A stretch of 64,000 nt of DNA from Hydractinia symbiolongicarpus (taxonomy: Eukaryota > Cnidaria > Hydrozoa > Anthoathecata > Hydractiniidae): positions 17,917,650 to 17,981,649 of the forward strand of contig NC_079887.1 of NCBI RefSeq assembly GCF_029227915.1. The letters are read 5' to 3'. Numbering within the stretch: the first letter of the stretch is position 1; every line of letters begins with the position of its first letter. The translations under genes were made by a program, and so were the position numbers. The notes under the pieces were generated by a model that was not told the origin of the DNA, searched no databases, and was given only the letters and a program-made list of their open reading frames with translations. This document shows, in pieces, positions 37,898 to 52,023 of the stretch.

Positions 37898-39715
37898 AGA
37901 CCAATGGTAACCTGCGCAGGCACGTGAAACCACGTGATTTACGTGTAAGGCTCTTTTTAGGCATCAAAATGCCATATTACGGCGTTTAGAGGCCTTTGCG
38001 CGTAGTTCATTGCGTTTTAAAGACATAGCGCAATGGATAACGATTTGGGACGTCGTAGTCTATAGAGAGTGGCAAGGTTAGACCAATGGTAACCTGCGCA
38101 GGCACGTGAAACCACGTGATTAACGTGTAAGGCCTTTATTAGGTGCCAAAAGGCCATATTACAGTGTTTAGAGGCCTGTGCGCGTAGTTGACTGTGTTTT
38201 AAAGACATGACGCAGTGGAAAACGATTTGGGACTTCGTAGTGCGTTGAGAGTGTAAGGATTAGACCAATGGTAACATGCGCAGGCACGTGAAACCACGTG
38301 ATTTACGTGTAAGGCTTTTATTAAGTGTCAAAAGGCATATTACGGCCTTCAGAGGCCTGTAAGAGTAGTTGACGGTGTTATTAAGGCTAGGCGCAATGGA
38401 AAACGACTTGGTACGTCGTAGTCTATTGATGGTGGAAGGATTAGACCAATGGTAACCAGCGCAAGCACGTGGAACCACGTGATTTAAGTGAAAGGCTCTT
38501 ACTAGCTGTCAAAAGGCCATTTTACGGTCTTTAGAGGTCTGTAAGAGTAGTTGACGGTGTTTTAACGCCATGGCGCAATGGAAAACGACTTGGGATGTCT
38601 TAGTCCATTGAGAGTGGAAGGATTAGACCATTGTTAAACAGCGCAGGCATGTGGAACCACGTGCTTTACGTGTAAGGCCTTTATTAGACATCAAAAGGCC
38701 ATTTTACGGTCTTTAGAGGTCTGTAAGAGTAGTTGACTGTGTTTTAAAGACATGACGCAGTGGAAAACAACTTGGGACGTCGTAGTCCATTGACAGTGAA
38801 AGTATTAGACCAATGGTAACCTGCGCAGGCACGTGAAACCACGTGATTTACGTGTAAGGCTCTTTTTAGGCATCAAAATGCCATATTACGGCGTTTAGAA
38901 GCCTTTGCGCGTAGTTCATTGCGTTTTAAAGACATAGCGCAATGGATAACGATTTGGGACGTCGTAGTCTATAGAGAGTGGCAAGGTTAGACCAATGGTA
39001 ACCTGCGCAGGCACGTGAAACCACGTGATTAACGTGTAAGGCCTTTATTAGGTGCCAAAAGGCCATATTACAGTGTTTAGAGGCCTGTGCGCGTAGTTGA
39101 CTGTGTTTTAAAGACATGACGCAGTGGAAAACGATTTGGGACTTCGTAGTGCGTTGAGAGTGTAAGGATTAGACCAATGGTAACATGCGCAGGCACGTGA
39201 AACCACGTGATTTACGTGTAAGGCTTTTATTAAGTGTCAAAAGGCATATTACGGCCTTCAGAGGCCTGTAAGAGTAGTTGACGGTGTTATTAAGGCTAGG
39301 CGCAATGGAAAACGACTTGGTAAGTCGTGGTCTATTGATGGTGGAAGGATTAGACCAATGGTAACCAGCGCAAGCACGTGGAACCACGTGATTTAAGTGA
39401 AAGGCTCTTACTAGCTGTCAAAAGGCCATTTTACGGTCTTTAGAGGTCTGTAAGAGTAGTTGACGGTGTTATAACGCCATGGCGCAATGGAAAACGACTT
39501 GGGAAGTCTTAGTCCATTGAGAGTGGAAGGATTAGACCATTGTTAAACAGCGCAGGCATGTGGAACCACGTGCTTTACGTGTAAGGCCTTTATTAGACAT
39601 CAAAAGGCCATTTTACGGTCTTTAGAGGTCTGTAAGAGTAGTTGACTGTGTTTTAAAGACATGACGCAGTGGAAAACAACTTGGGACGTCGTAGTCCATT
39701 GACAGTGAAAGGATT
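37898..39715 (+). repeat. Two A-C-D-E-B pentamers (2 x 909 bp)
   Basis: These are counterparts of 24443-26260, with the same private changes (GGTGTTTTAACGCC, AAAGTATTAGACC, GGTAAGTCGTGG). Confidence 0.93.
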
Positions 39716-41171
39716 AGACCAATGGTAACCTGCGAAGGCACGTGGAACCACGTGATTTACGTACAAGGCTTTTATTAAGCATCAAAAGGCCATATTACAG
39801 TCTTTACAGGCCTGTGCGCGTGGTTGACTGTGTTTTAAAGACTTGGCGCAATGGAAAAAGACTTGGGACGTCGTAGTCTAATGAGAGTTGAAGGACTAGA
39901 TCAATGGTAACCTGCGCAGGCACGTGGAACTACGTGATTTATGTGTAAAGCCTTTATTAGGCAGCAAAAGGCCATATTACAGCGTTTAGAGACCTGTAAG
40001 CGTAGTTGACTGTGTTTTAAAGACATGACGCAATGGAAAACAACTTGGGACGTCGTAGTCTATAGAGAGTGGAAAGATTAGACCAATGGTAACCTGCGCA
40101 GGCACGTGAAACCATGTGATTTACGTGTAAGGCTCTTTTTAGGCATCAAAATGCCATTTTACGGTCTTTAGAGGTCTGTAAGCGTAGTTGACGGTGTTAT
40201 AAAGCCATGGCGCAATGGAAAACGACTTGGGAAGTCTTAGTCTATTGAGAGTGGAAGGATTAGACCATTGTTAAACAGCGCAGGCATGTGGAACCACGTG
40301 CTTTACGTGTAAGACCTTTATTAGGCATCAAAAGGCCATATTACAGTGTTTAGAGGCCTGTAAGCGTAGTTGACTGTGTTTTAAAGACATGACGCAGTGG
40401 AAAACAACTTGGGACGTCGTAGTCCATTGACAGTGAAAGGATTAGACCAATGGTAACCTGCGCAGGCACGTGAAACCACGTGATTTACGTGTAAGGCTCT
40501 TTTTAGGCATCAAAATGCCATATTACGGCGTTTAGACGCCTGTGCGCGTAGTTCATTGCGTTTTAAAGACATGGCGCAATGGATAACGATTTGGGACGTC
40601 GTAGTCTATAGAGAGTGGCAAGGTTAAACCAATGGTAACCTGCGCAGGCACGTGAAACCACGTAATTTATGTGTAAGGCCTTTATTAGGCAGCAAAAGGC
40701 CATATTACAGCGTTTAGAGGCCTGTAAGCGTAGTTGACTGTGTTTTAAAGACATGACGCAATGGAAAACGATTTGGGACGTCGTAGTCTATAGAGAGTGG
40801 AAAGATTAGATCAATGGAAACCTGCGCAGTTACGTGAAACCACGTGATTTACGTGTAAGGCTCTTTTTAGGCATCAAAATGCCATTTTACGGTCTTTAGA
40901 GGTCTGTAAGCGTAGTTGACGGTGTTATAAAGCCATGGCGCAATGGAAAACGACTTGGGAAGTCTTAGTCTATTGAGAGTGGAAGGATTAGACCATTGTT
41001 AAACAGCGCAGGCATGTGGAACCACGTGCTTCACGTGTAAGTCCTTTATTAGGCATCAAAAGGCCATATTACAGTGTTTAGAGGCCTGTAAGCGTAGTTG
41101 ACTGTGTTTTAAAGACATGACGCTGTGGAAAACAACTTGGGACGTTGTATTCCATTGACAGTGAAAGGATT
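39716..41171 (+). repeat. Eight-monomer linker F-G-H-B-A-G'-H-B', second copy (1,456 bp)
   Basis: It matches 26261-27716 with one visible difference, CATGGCGCAATGG near 40573. Confidence 0.88.
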
Positions 41172-42080
41172 AGACCAATGGTAACCTGCGCAGGCACGTG
41201 AAACCACGTGATTTACGTGTAAGGCTCTTTTTAGGCATCAAAATGCCATATTACGGCGTTTAGAGGCCTTTGCGCGTAGTTCAATGCGTTTTAAAGACAT
41301 AGCGCAATGGATAACGATTTGGGACGTCGTAGTCTATAGAGAGTGGCAAGGTTAGACCAATGGTAACCTGCGCAGGCACGTGAAACCACGTGATTAACGT
41401 GTAAGGCCTTTATTAGGTGCCAAAAGGCCATATTACAGTGTTTAGAGGCCTGTGCGCGTAGTTGACTGTGTTTTAAAGACATGACGCAGTGGAAAACGAT
41501 TTGGGACTTCGTAGTGCGTTGAGAGTGTAAGGATTAGACCAATGGTAACATGCGCAGGCACGTGAAACCACGTGATTTACGTGTAAGGCTTTTATTAAGT
41601 GTCAAAAGGCATATTACGGCCTTCAGAGGCCTGTAAGAGTAGTTGACGGTGTTATTAAGGCTAGGCGCAATGGAAAACGACTTGGTACGTCGTAGTCTAT
41701 TGATGGTGGAAGGATTAGACCAATGGTAACCAGCGCAAGCACGTGGAACCACGTGATTTAACTGAAAGGCCCTTACTAGCTGTCAAAAGGCCATTTTACG
41801 GTCTTTAGAGGTCTGTAAGAGTAGTTGACGGTGTTATAACGCCATGGCGCAATGGAAAACGACTTGGGAAGTCTTAGTCCATTGAGAGTGGAAGGATTAG
41901 ACCATTGTTAAACAGCGCAGGCATGTGGAACCACGTGCTTTACGTGTAAGGCCTTTATTAGACATCAAAAGGCCATTTTACGGTCTTTAGAGGTCTGTAA
42001 GAGAAGTTGACTGTGTTTTAAAGACATGACGCAGTGGAAAACAACTTGGGACGTCGTAGTCCATTGACAGTGAAAGGATT
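41172..42080 (+). repeat. A-C-D-E-B pentamer (909 bp)
   Basis: Counterpart of 27717-28625, and the last regular pentamer in the window. Confidence 0.93.
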
Positions 42081-45000
42081 AGACCAATGGTAACCTGCGA
42101 AGGCACGTGGAACCACGTGATTTACGTACAAGGCTTTTATTAAGCATCAAAAGGCCATATTACAGTCTTTACAGGCCTGTGCGCGTGGTTGACTGTGTTT
42201 TAAAGACTTGGCGCAATGGAAAAAGACTTGGGACGTCGTAGTCTAATGAGAGTTGAAGGACTAGATCAATGGTAACCTGCACAGGCACGTGGAACTACGT
42301 GATTTATGTGTAAAGCCTTTATTAGGCAGCAAAAGGCCATATTACAGCGTTTAGAGACCTGTAAGCGTAGTTGACTGTGTTTTAAAGACATGACGCAATG
42401 GAAAACAACTTGGGACGTCGTAGTCTATAGAGAGTGGAAAGATTAGACCAATGGTAACCTGCGCAGGCACGTGAAACCATGTGATTTACGTGTAAGGCTC
42501 TTTTTAGGCATCAAAATGCCATTTTACAGTCTTTAGAGGTCTGTAAGCGTAGTTGACGGTGTTATAAAGCCATGGCGCAATGGAAAACGACTTGGGAAGT
42601 CTTAGTCTATTGAGAGTGGAAGGATTAGACCATTGTTAAACAGCGCAGGCATGTGGAACCACGTGCTTTACGTGTAAGACCTTTATTAGGCATCAAAAGG
42701 CCATATTACAGTGTTTAGAGGCCTGTAAGCGTAGTTGACTGTGTTTTAAAGACATGACGCAGTGGAAAACAACTTGGGACGTCGTAGTCCATTGACAGTG
42801 AAAGGATTAGACCAATGGTAACCTGCGCAGGCACGTGAAACCACGTGATTTACGTGTAAGGCTCTTTTTAGGCATCAAAATGCCATATTACGGCGTTTAG
42901 ACGCCTGTGCGCGTAGTTCATTGCGTTTTAAAGACATGGCGCAATGGATAACGACTTGGGAAGTCTTAGTCCATTGAGAGTGGAAGGATTAAACCATTGT
43001 TAAACAGCGCAGGCATGTGGAACCACGTGCTTTACGTGTAAGGCCTTTATTAGGCATCAAAAGGCCATATTACAGTGCTTTGATGCCTGTAAGCGTAGTT
43101 GACTGTGTTTTAAAGACATGACGCAGTGGAAAACAACTTGGGTCGTCGTAGGCCATTGACAGTGAAAGGATTAGACCAATGGTAACCTGCAAAGGCACGT
43201 GGAATTACGTGATTTATGTGTAAGGCCTTTATTAGGCAGCAAAAGGCCATATTACAGCGTTTAGAGGCCTGTAAGCGTAGTTGACTGTGTTTTAAAGACA
43301 TGACGCAATGGAAAACAATTTGGGACGTCGTAGTCTATAGAGAGTGGAAAGATTAGACCAATGGTAACCTGCGCAGGCACGTGAAACCACGTGATTTACG
43401 TGTAAGGCTCTTTTTAGGCATCAAAATGCCATTTTACGGTCTTTAGAGGTCTGTAAGCGTAGTTGACGGTGTTATAAAGCCATGGCGCAATGGAAAACGA
43501 CTTGGGAAGTCTTAGTCTATTGAGAGTGGAAGGATTAGACCATTGTTAAACAGCGCAGGCATGTGGAACCACGTGCTTTACGTGTAAGGCCTTTATTAGG
43601 CATCAAAAGGCCATATTACAGTGCTTTGATGCCTGTAAGCGTAGTTGACTGTGTTTTAAAGACATGACGCAGTGGAAAACAACTTGGGACGTCGTAGTCC
43701 ATTGACAGTGAAAGGATTAGACCAATGGTAACCTGCGAAGGCACGTGGAATTACGTGATTTATGTGTAAGGCCTTTATTAGGCAGCAAAAGGCCATATTA
43801 CAGCGTTTAGAGGCCTGTAAGCGTAGTTGACTGTGTTTTAAAGACATGACGCAATGGAAAACAATTTGGGACGTCGTAGTCTATAGAGAGTGGAAAGATT
43901 AGACCAATGGTAACCTGCGCAGGCACGTGAAACCACGTGATTTACGTGTAAGGCTCTTTTTAGGCATCAAAATGCCATTTTACGGTCTTTAGAGGTCTGT
44001 AAGCGTAGTTGACGGTGTTATAAAGCCATGGCGCAATGGAAAACCACTTGGGAAGTCTTAGTCTATTGAGAGTGGAAGGATTAGACCATTGTTAAACAGC
44101 GCAGGCATGTGGAACCACGTGCTTTACGTGTAAGGCCTTTATTTGGTGTCAAAAGGCCATATTACAGTCTTTAGAGGCCTGTGCGCGTAGTTCACTGTGT
44201 TTTATAGACATGGCGCAATGGAAAACGACTTGGGAAGTCTTAGTCCATTGAGAGTGGAAAGATTAGACCAATGGTAACCTGCGCAGGCACGTGAAACCAC
44301 GTGATTTACGTGTAAGGCTCTTTTTAGTCATCAAAATGCCATATTACGGCGTTTAGAGGCCTGTGCGCGTAGTTCACTGTGTTTTAAAGACATGGCGCAA
44401 TGGAAAACGATTTGGGACGTCGTAGTCTATAGAGAGTGGCAAGGTTAGACCAATGGTAACCTGCGCAGGCACGTGAAACCACGTGATTTACGTGTAAGGC
44501 CTTTATTAGGTGTCAAAAGGCCATATTACAGTCTTTACAGGCCTGTGCGGGTAGTTGACTGTGTTTTAAAGACTTGGCGCAATGAAAAAAGACTTGGGAC
44601 GTCGTAGTCTAATGAGAGTTGAAGGACTAGACCAATGGTAACCTACGCAGGCACGTGGAATTACGTGATTCATGTGTAAGGCCTTTATTAGGCAGCAAAA
44701 GGCCATATTACAGCGTTTAGAGGCCTGTAAGCGTAGTTGACTGTGTTTTAAAGACATGACGCAATGGAAAACAATTTGGGACGTCGTAGTCTATAGAGAG
44801 TGGAAAGATTAGACCAATGGTAACCTGCGCAGGCACGTGAAACCACGTGATTTACGTGTAAGGCTCTTTTTAGGCATCAAAATGCTATTTTACGGTCTTT
44901 AGAGGTCTGTAAGCGTAGTTGACGGTGTTATAAAGCCATGGCGCAATGGAAAACGTCTTAGGAAGTCTTAGTCCATTGAGAGTGGAGGGATTAGACGAAT

Positions 45001-47464
45001 GGTAACCAGCGCAAGCACGTGGAACCACGTGATTTAAGTGAGGGCCCTTACTAGCTGTCAAAAGGCCATTTTACGGTCTTTAGAGGTCTGTAAGCGTAGT
45101 TGACGGTGTTATTAAGCCTAGGCGCAATGGAAAACGACTTGGGAAGTCGTAGTCCATTGAGAGTGGAGAGATTAGACCAATGATAAACAGCGCAGGCACG
45201 TGGAACCACGTGCTTTACGTGTAAGGCCTTTATTAGGCATCAAAAAGCCATATTACAGTGTTTAGAGGCCTGTGCGCGTAGTTGACTGTGTTTTAAAGAC
45301 ATGACGCAGTGGAAAACGATTTGGGACTTCGTAGTACATTGAGAGTGTAAGGATTAGACCAATGGTAACCTGCGCAGGCACGTGAAACCACGTGATTTAC
45401 GTGTAAGGCTCTTTTTAGGCATCAAAATGCCATTTTACGGTCTTTAGAGGTCTGTAAGCGTAGTTGACGGTGTTATAAAGCCATGGCGCAATGGAAAACG
45501 ACTTGGGAAGTCTTAGTCTATTGAGAGTTGAAGGATTAGACCATTGTTAAACAGCGCAGGCATGTGGCACCACGTGCTTTACGTGTAAGACCTTTATTAG
45601 GCATCAAAAGGCCATATTACAGTGTTTAGAGGCCTGTAAGCGTAGTTGACTGTGTTTTAAAGACATGACGCAGTGGAAAACAACTTGGGACGTCGTAGTC
45701 CATTGACAGTGAAAGGATTAGAGGAATGGTAAACAGCGCAGGCACGTGGAACCACGTGCTTTACGTGTAAGGCCTTTATTAGACATCAAAAAGCCATATT
45801 ACAGTGTTTAGAGGCCTGTGCGCGTATTGACTGTGTTTTAAAGACATGACGCAGTGGAAAACGATTTGGGACTTCGTAGTGCGTTGAGAGTGTAAGGATT
45901 AGACCAATGGTAACATGCGCAGGCACGTGAAACCACGTGATTTACGTGTAAGGCTTTTATTAAGTGTCAAAAGGCATATTACGGCCTTCAGAGGCCTGTA
46001 AGAGTAGTTGACGGTGTTATTAAGGCTAGGCGCAATAGAAAACGATTTGGTACGTCGTAGTCTATTGATGGTGGAAAGATTAGACCAATGGTAACCAGCG
46101 CAAGCACGTGGAACCACGTGATTTAAGTGAAAGGCCCTTACTAGCTGTCAAAAGGCCATTTTACGGTCTTTAGAGGTCTGTAAGAGTAGTTGACGGTGTT
46201 ATACGCCATGGCGCAATGGAAAACGACTTGGGAAGTCTTAGTCCATTGAGAGTGGAAGGATTAGACCATTGTTAAACAGCGCAGGCATGTGGAACCACGT
46301 GCTTTACGTGTAAGGCCTTTATTAGACATCAAAAGGCCATATTACAGTGTTTAGAGGCCTGTAAGCGTAGTTGACTGTGTTTTAAAGACATGACGCAGTG
46401 GAAAACAACTTGGGACGTCGTAGTCCATTGACAGTGAAAGGATTAGACCAATGGTAACCTGCGCAGGCACGTGAAACCACGTGATTTACGTGTAAGGCTT
46501 TTATTAGGTGTCAAAATGCATATTACGTCCTTCAGAGGTCTGTAAGAGTAGTTGACTGTGTTATTAAGCCTAGGCGCAATGGAAAACGACTTGGGAAGTC
46601 GTAGTCCATTGAGAGTGGAGGGATTAGACGAATGGTAAACAGCGCAGGCACGTGGAACCACGTGCTTTACGTGTAAGGATTTTATTAGACATCGAAAAGC
46701 CATATTACAGTGTTTAGAGGCCTGTGCGCGTAGTTGACTGTTTTTTAAAGACATGACGCAGTGGAAAACGATTTGGGACGTCGTAGTGCGTTGAGAGTGT
46801 AAGGATTAGACCAATGGTAACATGCGCAGGCACGTGAAACCACGTGATTTACGTGCAAGGCTTTTATTAAGTGTCAAAAGGCATATTACTGCCTTCAGAG
46901 GCCTGTAAGAGTAGTTGACTGTGTTTTAAAGACATGACGCAGTGGAAAACAATTTGGGACTTCGTAGTGCGTTCAGAGTGTAAGGATTAGACCAATGGTA
47001 ACATGCGCAGGCACGTGAAACCACGTGATTTACGTGTAAGGCTTTTATTAAGTGTCAAAAGGCATATTACTGCCTTCAGAGGCCTGTAAGAGTAGTTGAC
47101 GGTGTTATTAAGCCTAGGCGCAATGGAAAACGACTTGGGAAGTCGTAGTCCATTGAGAGTGGAGGGATTAGACGAATGGTAAACAGCGCAGGCACGTGGA
47201 ACCACGTGCTTTACGTGTAAGGCCTTTATTAGGCATCAAAAAGCCATATTACAGTGTTTAGAGGCCTGTGCGCGTAGTTGACTGTGTTTTAAAGACATGA
47301 CGCAGTGGAAAACGATTTGGGACTTCGTAGTACATTGAGAGTGTAAGGATTAGACCAATGGTAACCTGCGCAGGCACGTGAAACCATGTGATTTACGTGT
47401 AGGGCTCTTTTTAGGCATCAAAATGCCATTTTACGGTCTTTAGAGGTCTGTAAGCGTAGTTGAC
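42081..47464 (+). repeat. Mosaic monomers, part of 13.5-kb copy 2
   Basis: It matches 28626-34009 unit for unit. The altered base at 45568 (TGTGGCACC) is the only difference I saw in this stretch. Confidence 0.85.
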
Positions 47465-48918
47465 GGTGTTATAAAGCCATGGCGCAATGGAAAACGACTT
47501 GGGAAGTCTTAGTCTATTGAGAGTTGAAGGATTAGACCATTGTTAAACAGCGCAGGAATGTGGAACCACGTGCTTTACGTGTAAGGCCTTTATTAGGCAT
47601 CAAAAGGCCATATTACAGTGTTTAGAGGCCTGTAAGCGTAGTTGACTGTGTTTTAAAGACATGACGCAGTGGAAAACAACTTGGGACGTCGTAGTCCATT
47701 GACAGTGAAAGGATTAGAGGAATGGTAAACAGCGCAGGCACGTGGAACCACGTGCTTTACGTGTAAGGCCTTTATTAGACATCAAAAAGCCATATTACAG
47801 TGTTTAGAGGCCTGTGCGCGTAGTTGACTGTGTTTTAAAGACATGACGCAGTGGAAAACGATTTGGGACTTCGTAGTGCGTTGAGAGTGTAAGGATTAGG
47901 CCAATGGTAACATGCGCAGGCACGTGAAACCACGTGATTTACGTGTAAGGCTTTTATTAAGTGTCAAAAGGCATATTACGGCCTTCAGAGGCCTGTAAGA
48001 GTAGTTGACGGTGTTATTAAGGCTAGGCGCAATAGAAAACGACTTGGTACGTCGTAGTCTATTGATGGTGGAAGGATTAGACCAATGGTAACCAGCGCAA
48101 GCACGTGGAACCACGTGATTTAAGTGAAAGGCCCTTACTAGCTGTCAAAAGGCCATTTTACGGTCTTTAGAGGTCTGTAAGAGTAGTTGACGGTGTTATA
48201 CGCCATGGCGCAATGGAAAACGACTTGGGAAGTCTTAGTCCATTGAGAGTGGAAGGATTAGACCATTGTTAAACAGCGCAGGCATGTGGAACCACGTGCT
48301 TTACGTGTAAGGCCTTTATTAGACATCAAAAGGCCATATTACAGTGTTTAGAGGCCTGTAAGCGTAGTTGACTGTGTTTTAAAGACATGACGCAGTGGAA
48401 AACAACTTGGGAAGTCTTAGTCCATTGAGAGTGGAAAGATTAGACCAATGGTAACCTGCGCAGGCACGTGAAACCACGTGATTTACGTGTAAGGCTCTTT
48501 TTAGTCATCAAAATGCCATATTACGGCGTTTAGAGGCCTGTGCGCGTAGTTCACTGTGTTTTAAAGACATGGCGCAATCGAAAACGATTTGGGACGTCGT
48601 AGTCTATAGAGAGTGGCAAGGTTAGACCAATGGTAACCTGCGCAGGCACGTGAAACCACGTGATTTACGTGTAAGGCCTTTATTAGGTGTCAAAAGGCCA
48701 TATTACAGTCTTTACAGGCCTGTGCGGGTAGTTGACTGTGTTTTAAAGACTTGGCGCAATGGAAAAAGATTTGGGACGTCGTAGTCTAATGAGAGTTGAA
48801 GGACTAGACCAATGGTAACCTACGCAGGCACGTGGAATTACGTGATTTATGTGTAAGGCCTTTATTAGGCAGCAAAAGGCCATATTACAGCGTTTAGAGG
48901 CCTGTAAGCGTAGTTGAC
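47465..48918 (+). repeat. 1,454-bp tandem duplication, unit 1 (8 monomers)
   Basis: The segment from GGTGTTATAAAGCC at 47465 to GTAGTTGAC at 48918 is followed at once by itself. It contains AGGAATGTGGAACC near 47554 and CGCAATCG at 48576, each repeated 1,454 bp later. Copy 1 of the 13.5-kb block has only one such unit. This unit alone has TTAGGCCAATGG near 47900. Confidence 0.9.
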
Positions 48919-50372
48919 GGTGTTATAAAGCCATGGCGCAATGGAAAACGACTTGGGAAGTCTTAGTCTATTGAGAGTTGAAGGATTAGACCATTGTTAA
49001 ACAGCGCAGGAATGTGGAACCACGTGCTTTACGTGTAAGGCCTTTATTAGGCATCAAAAGGCCATATTACAGTGTTTAGAGGCCTGTAAGCGTAGTTGAC
49101 TGTGTTTTAAAGACATGACGCAGTGGAAAACAACTTGGGACGTCGTAGTCCATTGACAGTGAAAGGATTAGAGGAATGGTAAACAGCGCAGGCACGTGGA
49201 ACCACGTGCTTTACGTGTAAGGCCTTTATTAGACATCAAAAAGCCATATTACAGTGTTTAGAGGCCTGTGCGCGTAGTTGACTGTGTTTTAAAGACATGA
49301 CGCAGTGGAAAACGATTTGGGACTTCGTAGTGCGTTGAGAGTGTAAGGATTAGACCAATGGTAACATGCGCAGGCACGTGAAACCACGTGATTTACGTGT
49401 AAGGCTTTTATTAAGTGTCAAAAGGCATATTACGGCCTTCAGAGGCCTGTAAGAGTAGTTGACGGTGTTATTAAGGCTAGGCGCAATAGAAAACGACTTG
49501 GTACGTCGTAGTCTATTGATGGTGGAAGGATTAGACCAATGGTAACCAGCGCAAGCACGTGGAACCACGTGATTTAAGTGAAAGGCCCTTACTAGCTGTC
49601 AAAAGGCCATTTTACGGTCTTTAGAGGTCTGTAAGAGTAGTTGACGGTGTTATACGCCATGGCGCAATGGAAAACGACTTGGGAAGTCTTAGTCCATTGA
49701 GAGTGGAAGGATTAGACCATTGTTAAACAGCGCAGGCATGTGGAACCACGTGCTTTACGTGTAAGGCCTTTATTAGACATCAAAAGGCCATATTACAGTG
49801 TTTAGAGGCCTGTAAGCGTAGTTGACTGTGTTTTAAAGACATGACGCAGTGGAAAACAACTTGGGAAGTCTTAGTCCATTGAGAGTGGAAAGATTAGACC
49901 AATGGTAACCTGCGCAGGCACGTGAAACCACGTGATTTACGTGTAAGGCTCTTTTTAGTCATCAAAATGCCATATTACGGCGTTTAGAGGCCTGTGCGCG
50001 TAGTTCACTGTGTTTTAAAGACATGGCGCAATCGAAAACGATTTGGGACGTCGTAGTCTATAGAGAGTGGCAAGGTTAGACCAATGGTAACCTGCGCAGG
50101 CACGTGAAACCACGTGATTTACGTGTAAGGCCTTTATTAGGTGTCAAAAGGCCATATTACAGTCTTTACAGGCCTGTGCGGGTAGTTGACTGTGTTTTAA
50201 AGACTTGGCGCAATGGAAAAAGATTTGGGACGTCGTAGTCTAATGAGAGTTGAAGGACTAGACCAATGGTAACCTACGCAGGCACGTGGAATTACGTGAT
50301 TTATGTGTAAGGCCTTTATTAGGCAGCAAAAGGCCATATTACAGCGTTTAGAGGCCTGTAAGCGTAGTTGAC
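48919..50372 (+). repeat. 1,454-bp tandem duplication, unit 2 (8 monomers)
   Basis: It begins where a G-type first half (GGCAGC, CAGCGTTTAGAGG) is joined to an H-type second half (GACGGTGTTATAAAGCC), creating a hybrid monomer at the junction (48902-48918 is common to both parents). Afterwards the array returns to the copy-1 order at offset 14,909. Confidence 0.9.
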
Positions 50373-52023
50373 TGTGTTTTAAAGACATGACGCAATGGAA
50401 AACAATTTGGGACGTCGTAGTCTATAGAGAGTGGAAAGATTAGACCAATGGTAACCTGTGCAGGCACGTGAAACCACGTGATTTACGTGTAAGGCTCTTT
50501 TTAGGCATCAAAATGCCATTTTACGGTCTTTAGAGGTCTGTAAGCGTAGTTGACGGTGTTATAAAGCCATGGCGCAATGGAAAACGACTTAGGAAGTCTT
50601 AGTCCATTGAGAGTGGAAGGATTAGACCATTGTTAAACAGCGTAGGCATGTGGAACCACGTGCTTTACGTGTAAGGCCTTTATTAGGCATCAAAAGGCCA
50701 CATTACAGTGTTTAGAGCCCTGTAAGCGTAGTTGACTGTGTTTTAAAGACATGACGCAGTGGAAAACAACTTGGGACGTCGTAGTCCATTGACAGTGAAA
50801 GGATTAGACCAATGGTAACCTGCGCAGGCACGTGAAACCACGTGATTTACGTGTAAGGCTCTTTTTAGGCATCAAAATGCCATATTACGGCATTTAGAGG
50901 CCTGTGCGCGTAGTTTATTGTGTTTTAAAGACATGGCGCATTGGATAACGATTTGGGACGTCGTAGTCCATAGAGAGTGGCAAGGTTAGACCAATGGTAA
51001 CCTGCGCAGGCACGTGAAACCACGTGATTTACGTGTAAGGCCTTTTTTAGGTGTCAAAAGGCCATATTACAGTCTTTAGAGGCCTGTGCGCGTAGTTCAC
51101 TGTGTTTTAAAGACATGGCGCAATGGAAAACGATTTGGGACGTCGTAGTCTATAGAGAGTGGCAAGGTTAGACCAATGGTAACCTGCGCAGGCACGTGAA
51201 ACCATGTGATTTACGTGTAGGGCTCTTTTTAGGCATCAAAATGCCATTTTACGGTCTTTAGAGGTCTGTAAGCGTAGTTGACGGTGTTATAAAGCCATGG
51301 CGCAATGGAAAACGACTTGGGAAGTCTTAGTCTATTGAGAGTTGAAGGATTAGACCATTGTTAAACAGCGCAGGAATGTGGAACCACGTGCTTTACGTGT
51401 AAGGCCTTTATTAGGCATCAAAAGGCCATATTACAGTGTTTAGAGGCCTGTAAGCGTAGTTGACTGTGTTTTAAAGACATGACGCAGTGGAAAACAACTT
51501 GGGACGTCGTAGTCCATTGACAGTGAAAGGATTAGAGGAATGGTAAACAGCGCAGGCACGTGGAACCACGTGCTTTACGTGTAAGGCCTTTATTAGACAT
51601 CAAAAAGCCATATTACAGTGTTTAGAGGCCTGTGCGCGTAGTTGACTGTGTTTTAAAGACATGACGCAGTGGAAAACGATTTGGGACTTCGTAGTGCGTT
51701 GAGAGTGTAAGGATTAGACCAATGGTAACATGCGCAGGCACGTGAAACCACGTGATTTACGTGTAAGGCTTTTATTAAGTGTCAAAAGGCCATTTTACGG
51801 TCTTTAGAGGTCTGTAAGAGTAGTTGACGGTGTTATACGCCATGGCGCAATGGAAAACGACTTGGGAAGTCTTAGTCCATTGAGAGTGGAAGGATTAGAC
51901 CATTGTTAAACAGCGCAGGCATGTGGAACCACGTGCTTTACGTGTAAGGCCTTTATTAGACATCAAAAGGCCATATTACAGTCTTTACAGGCCTGTGCGG
52001 GTAGTTGACTGTGTTTTAAAGAC
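50023..52023 (+). repeat. 2,001-bp repeat unit, copy 2
   Basis: It carries CGCAATCG at 50030, repeated at 52031, and is collinear with 35114-37114 at offset 14,909. Confidence 0.88.
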
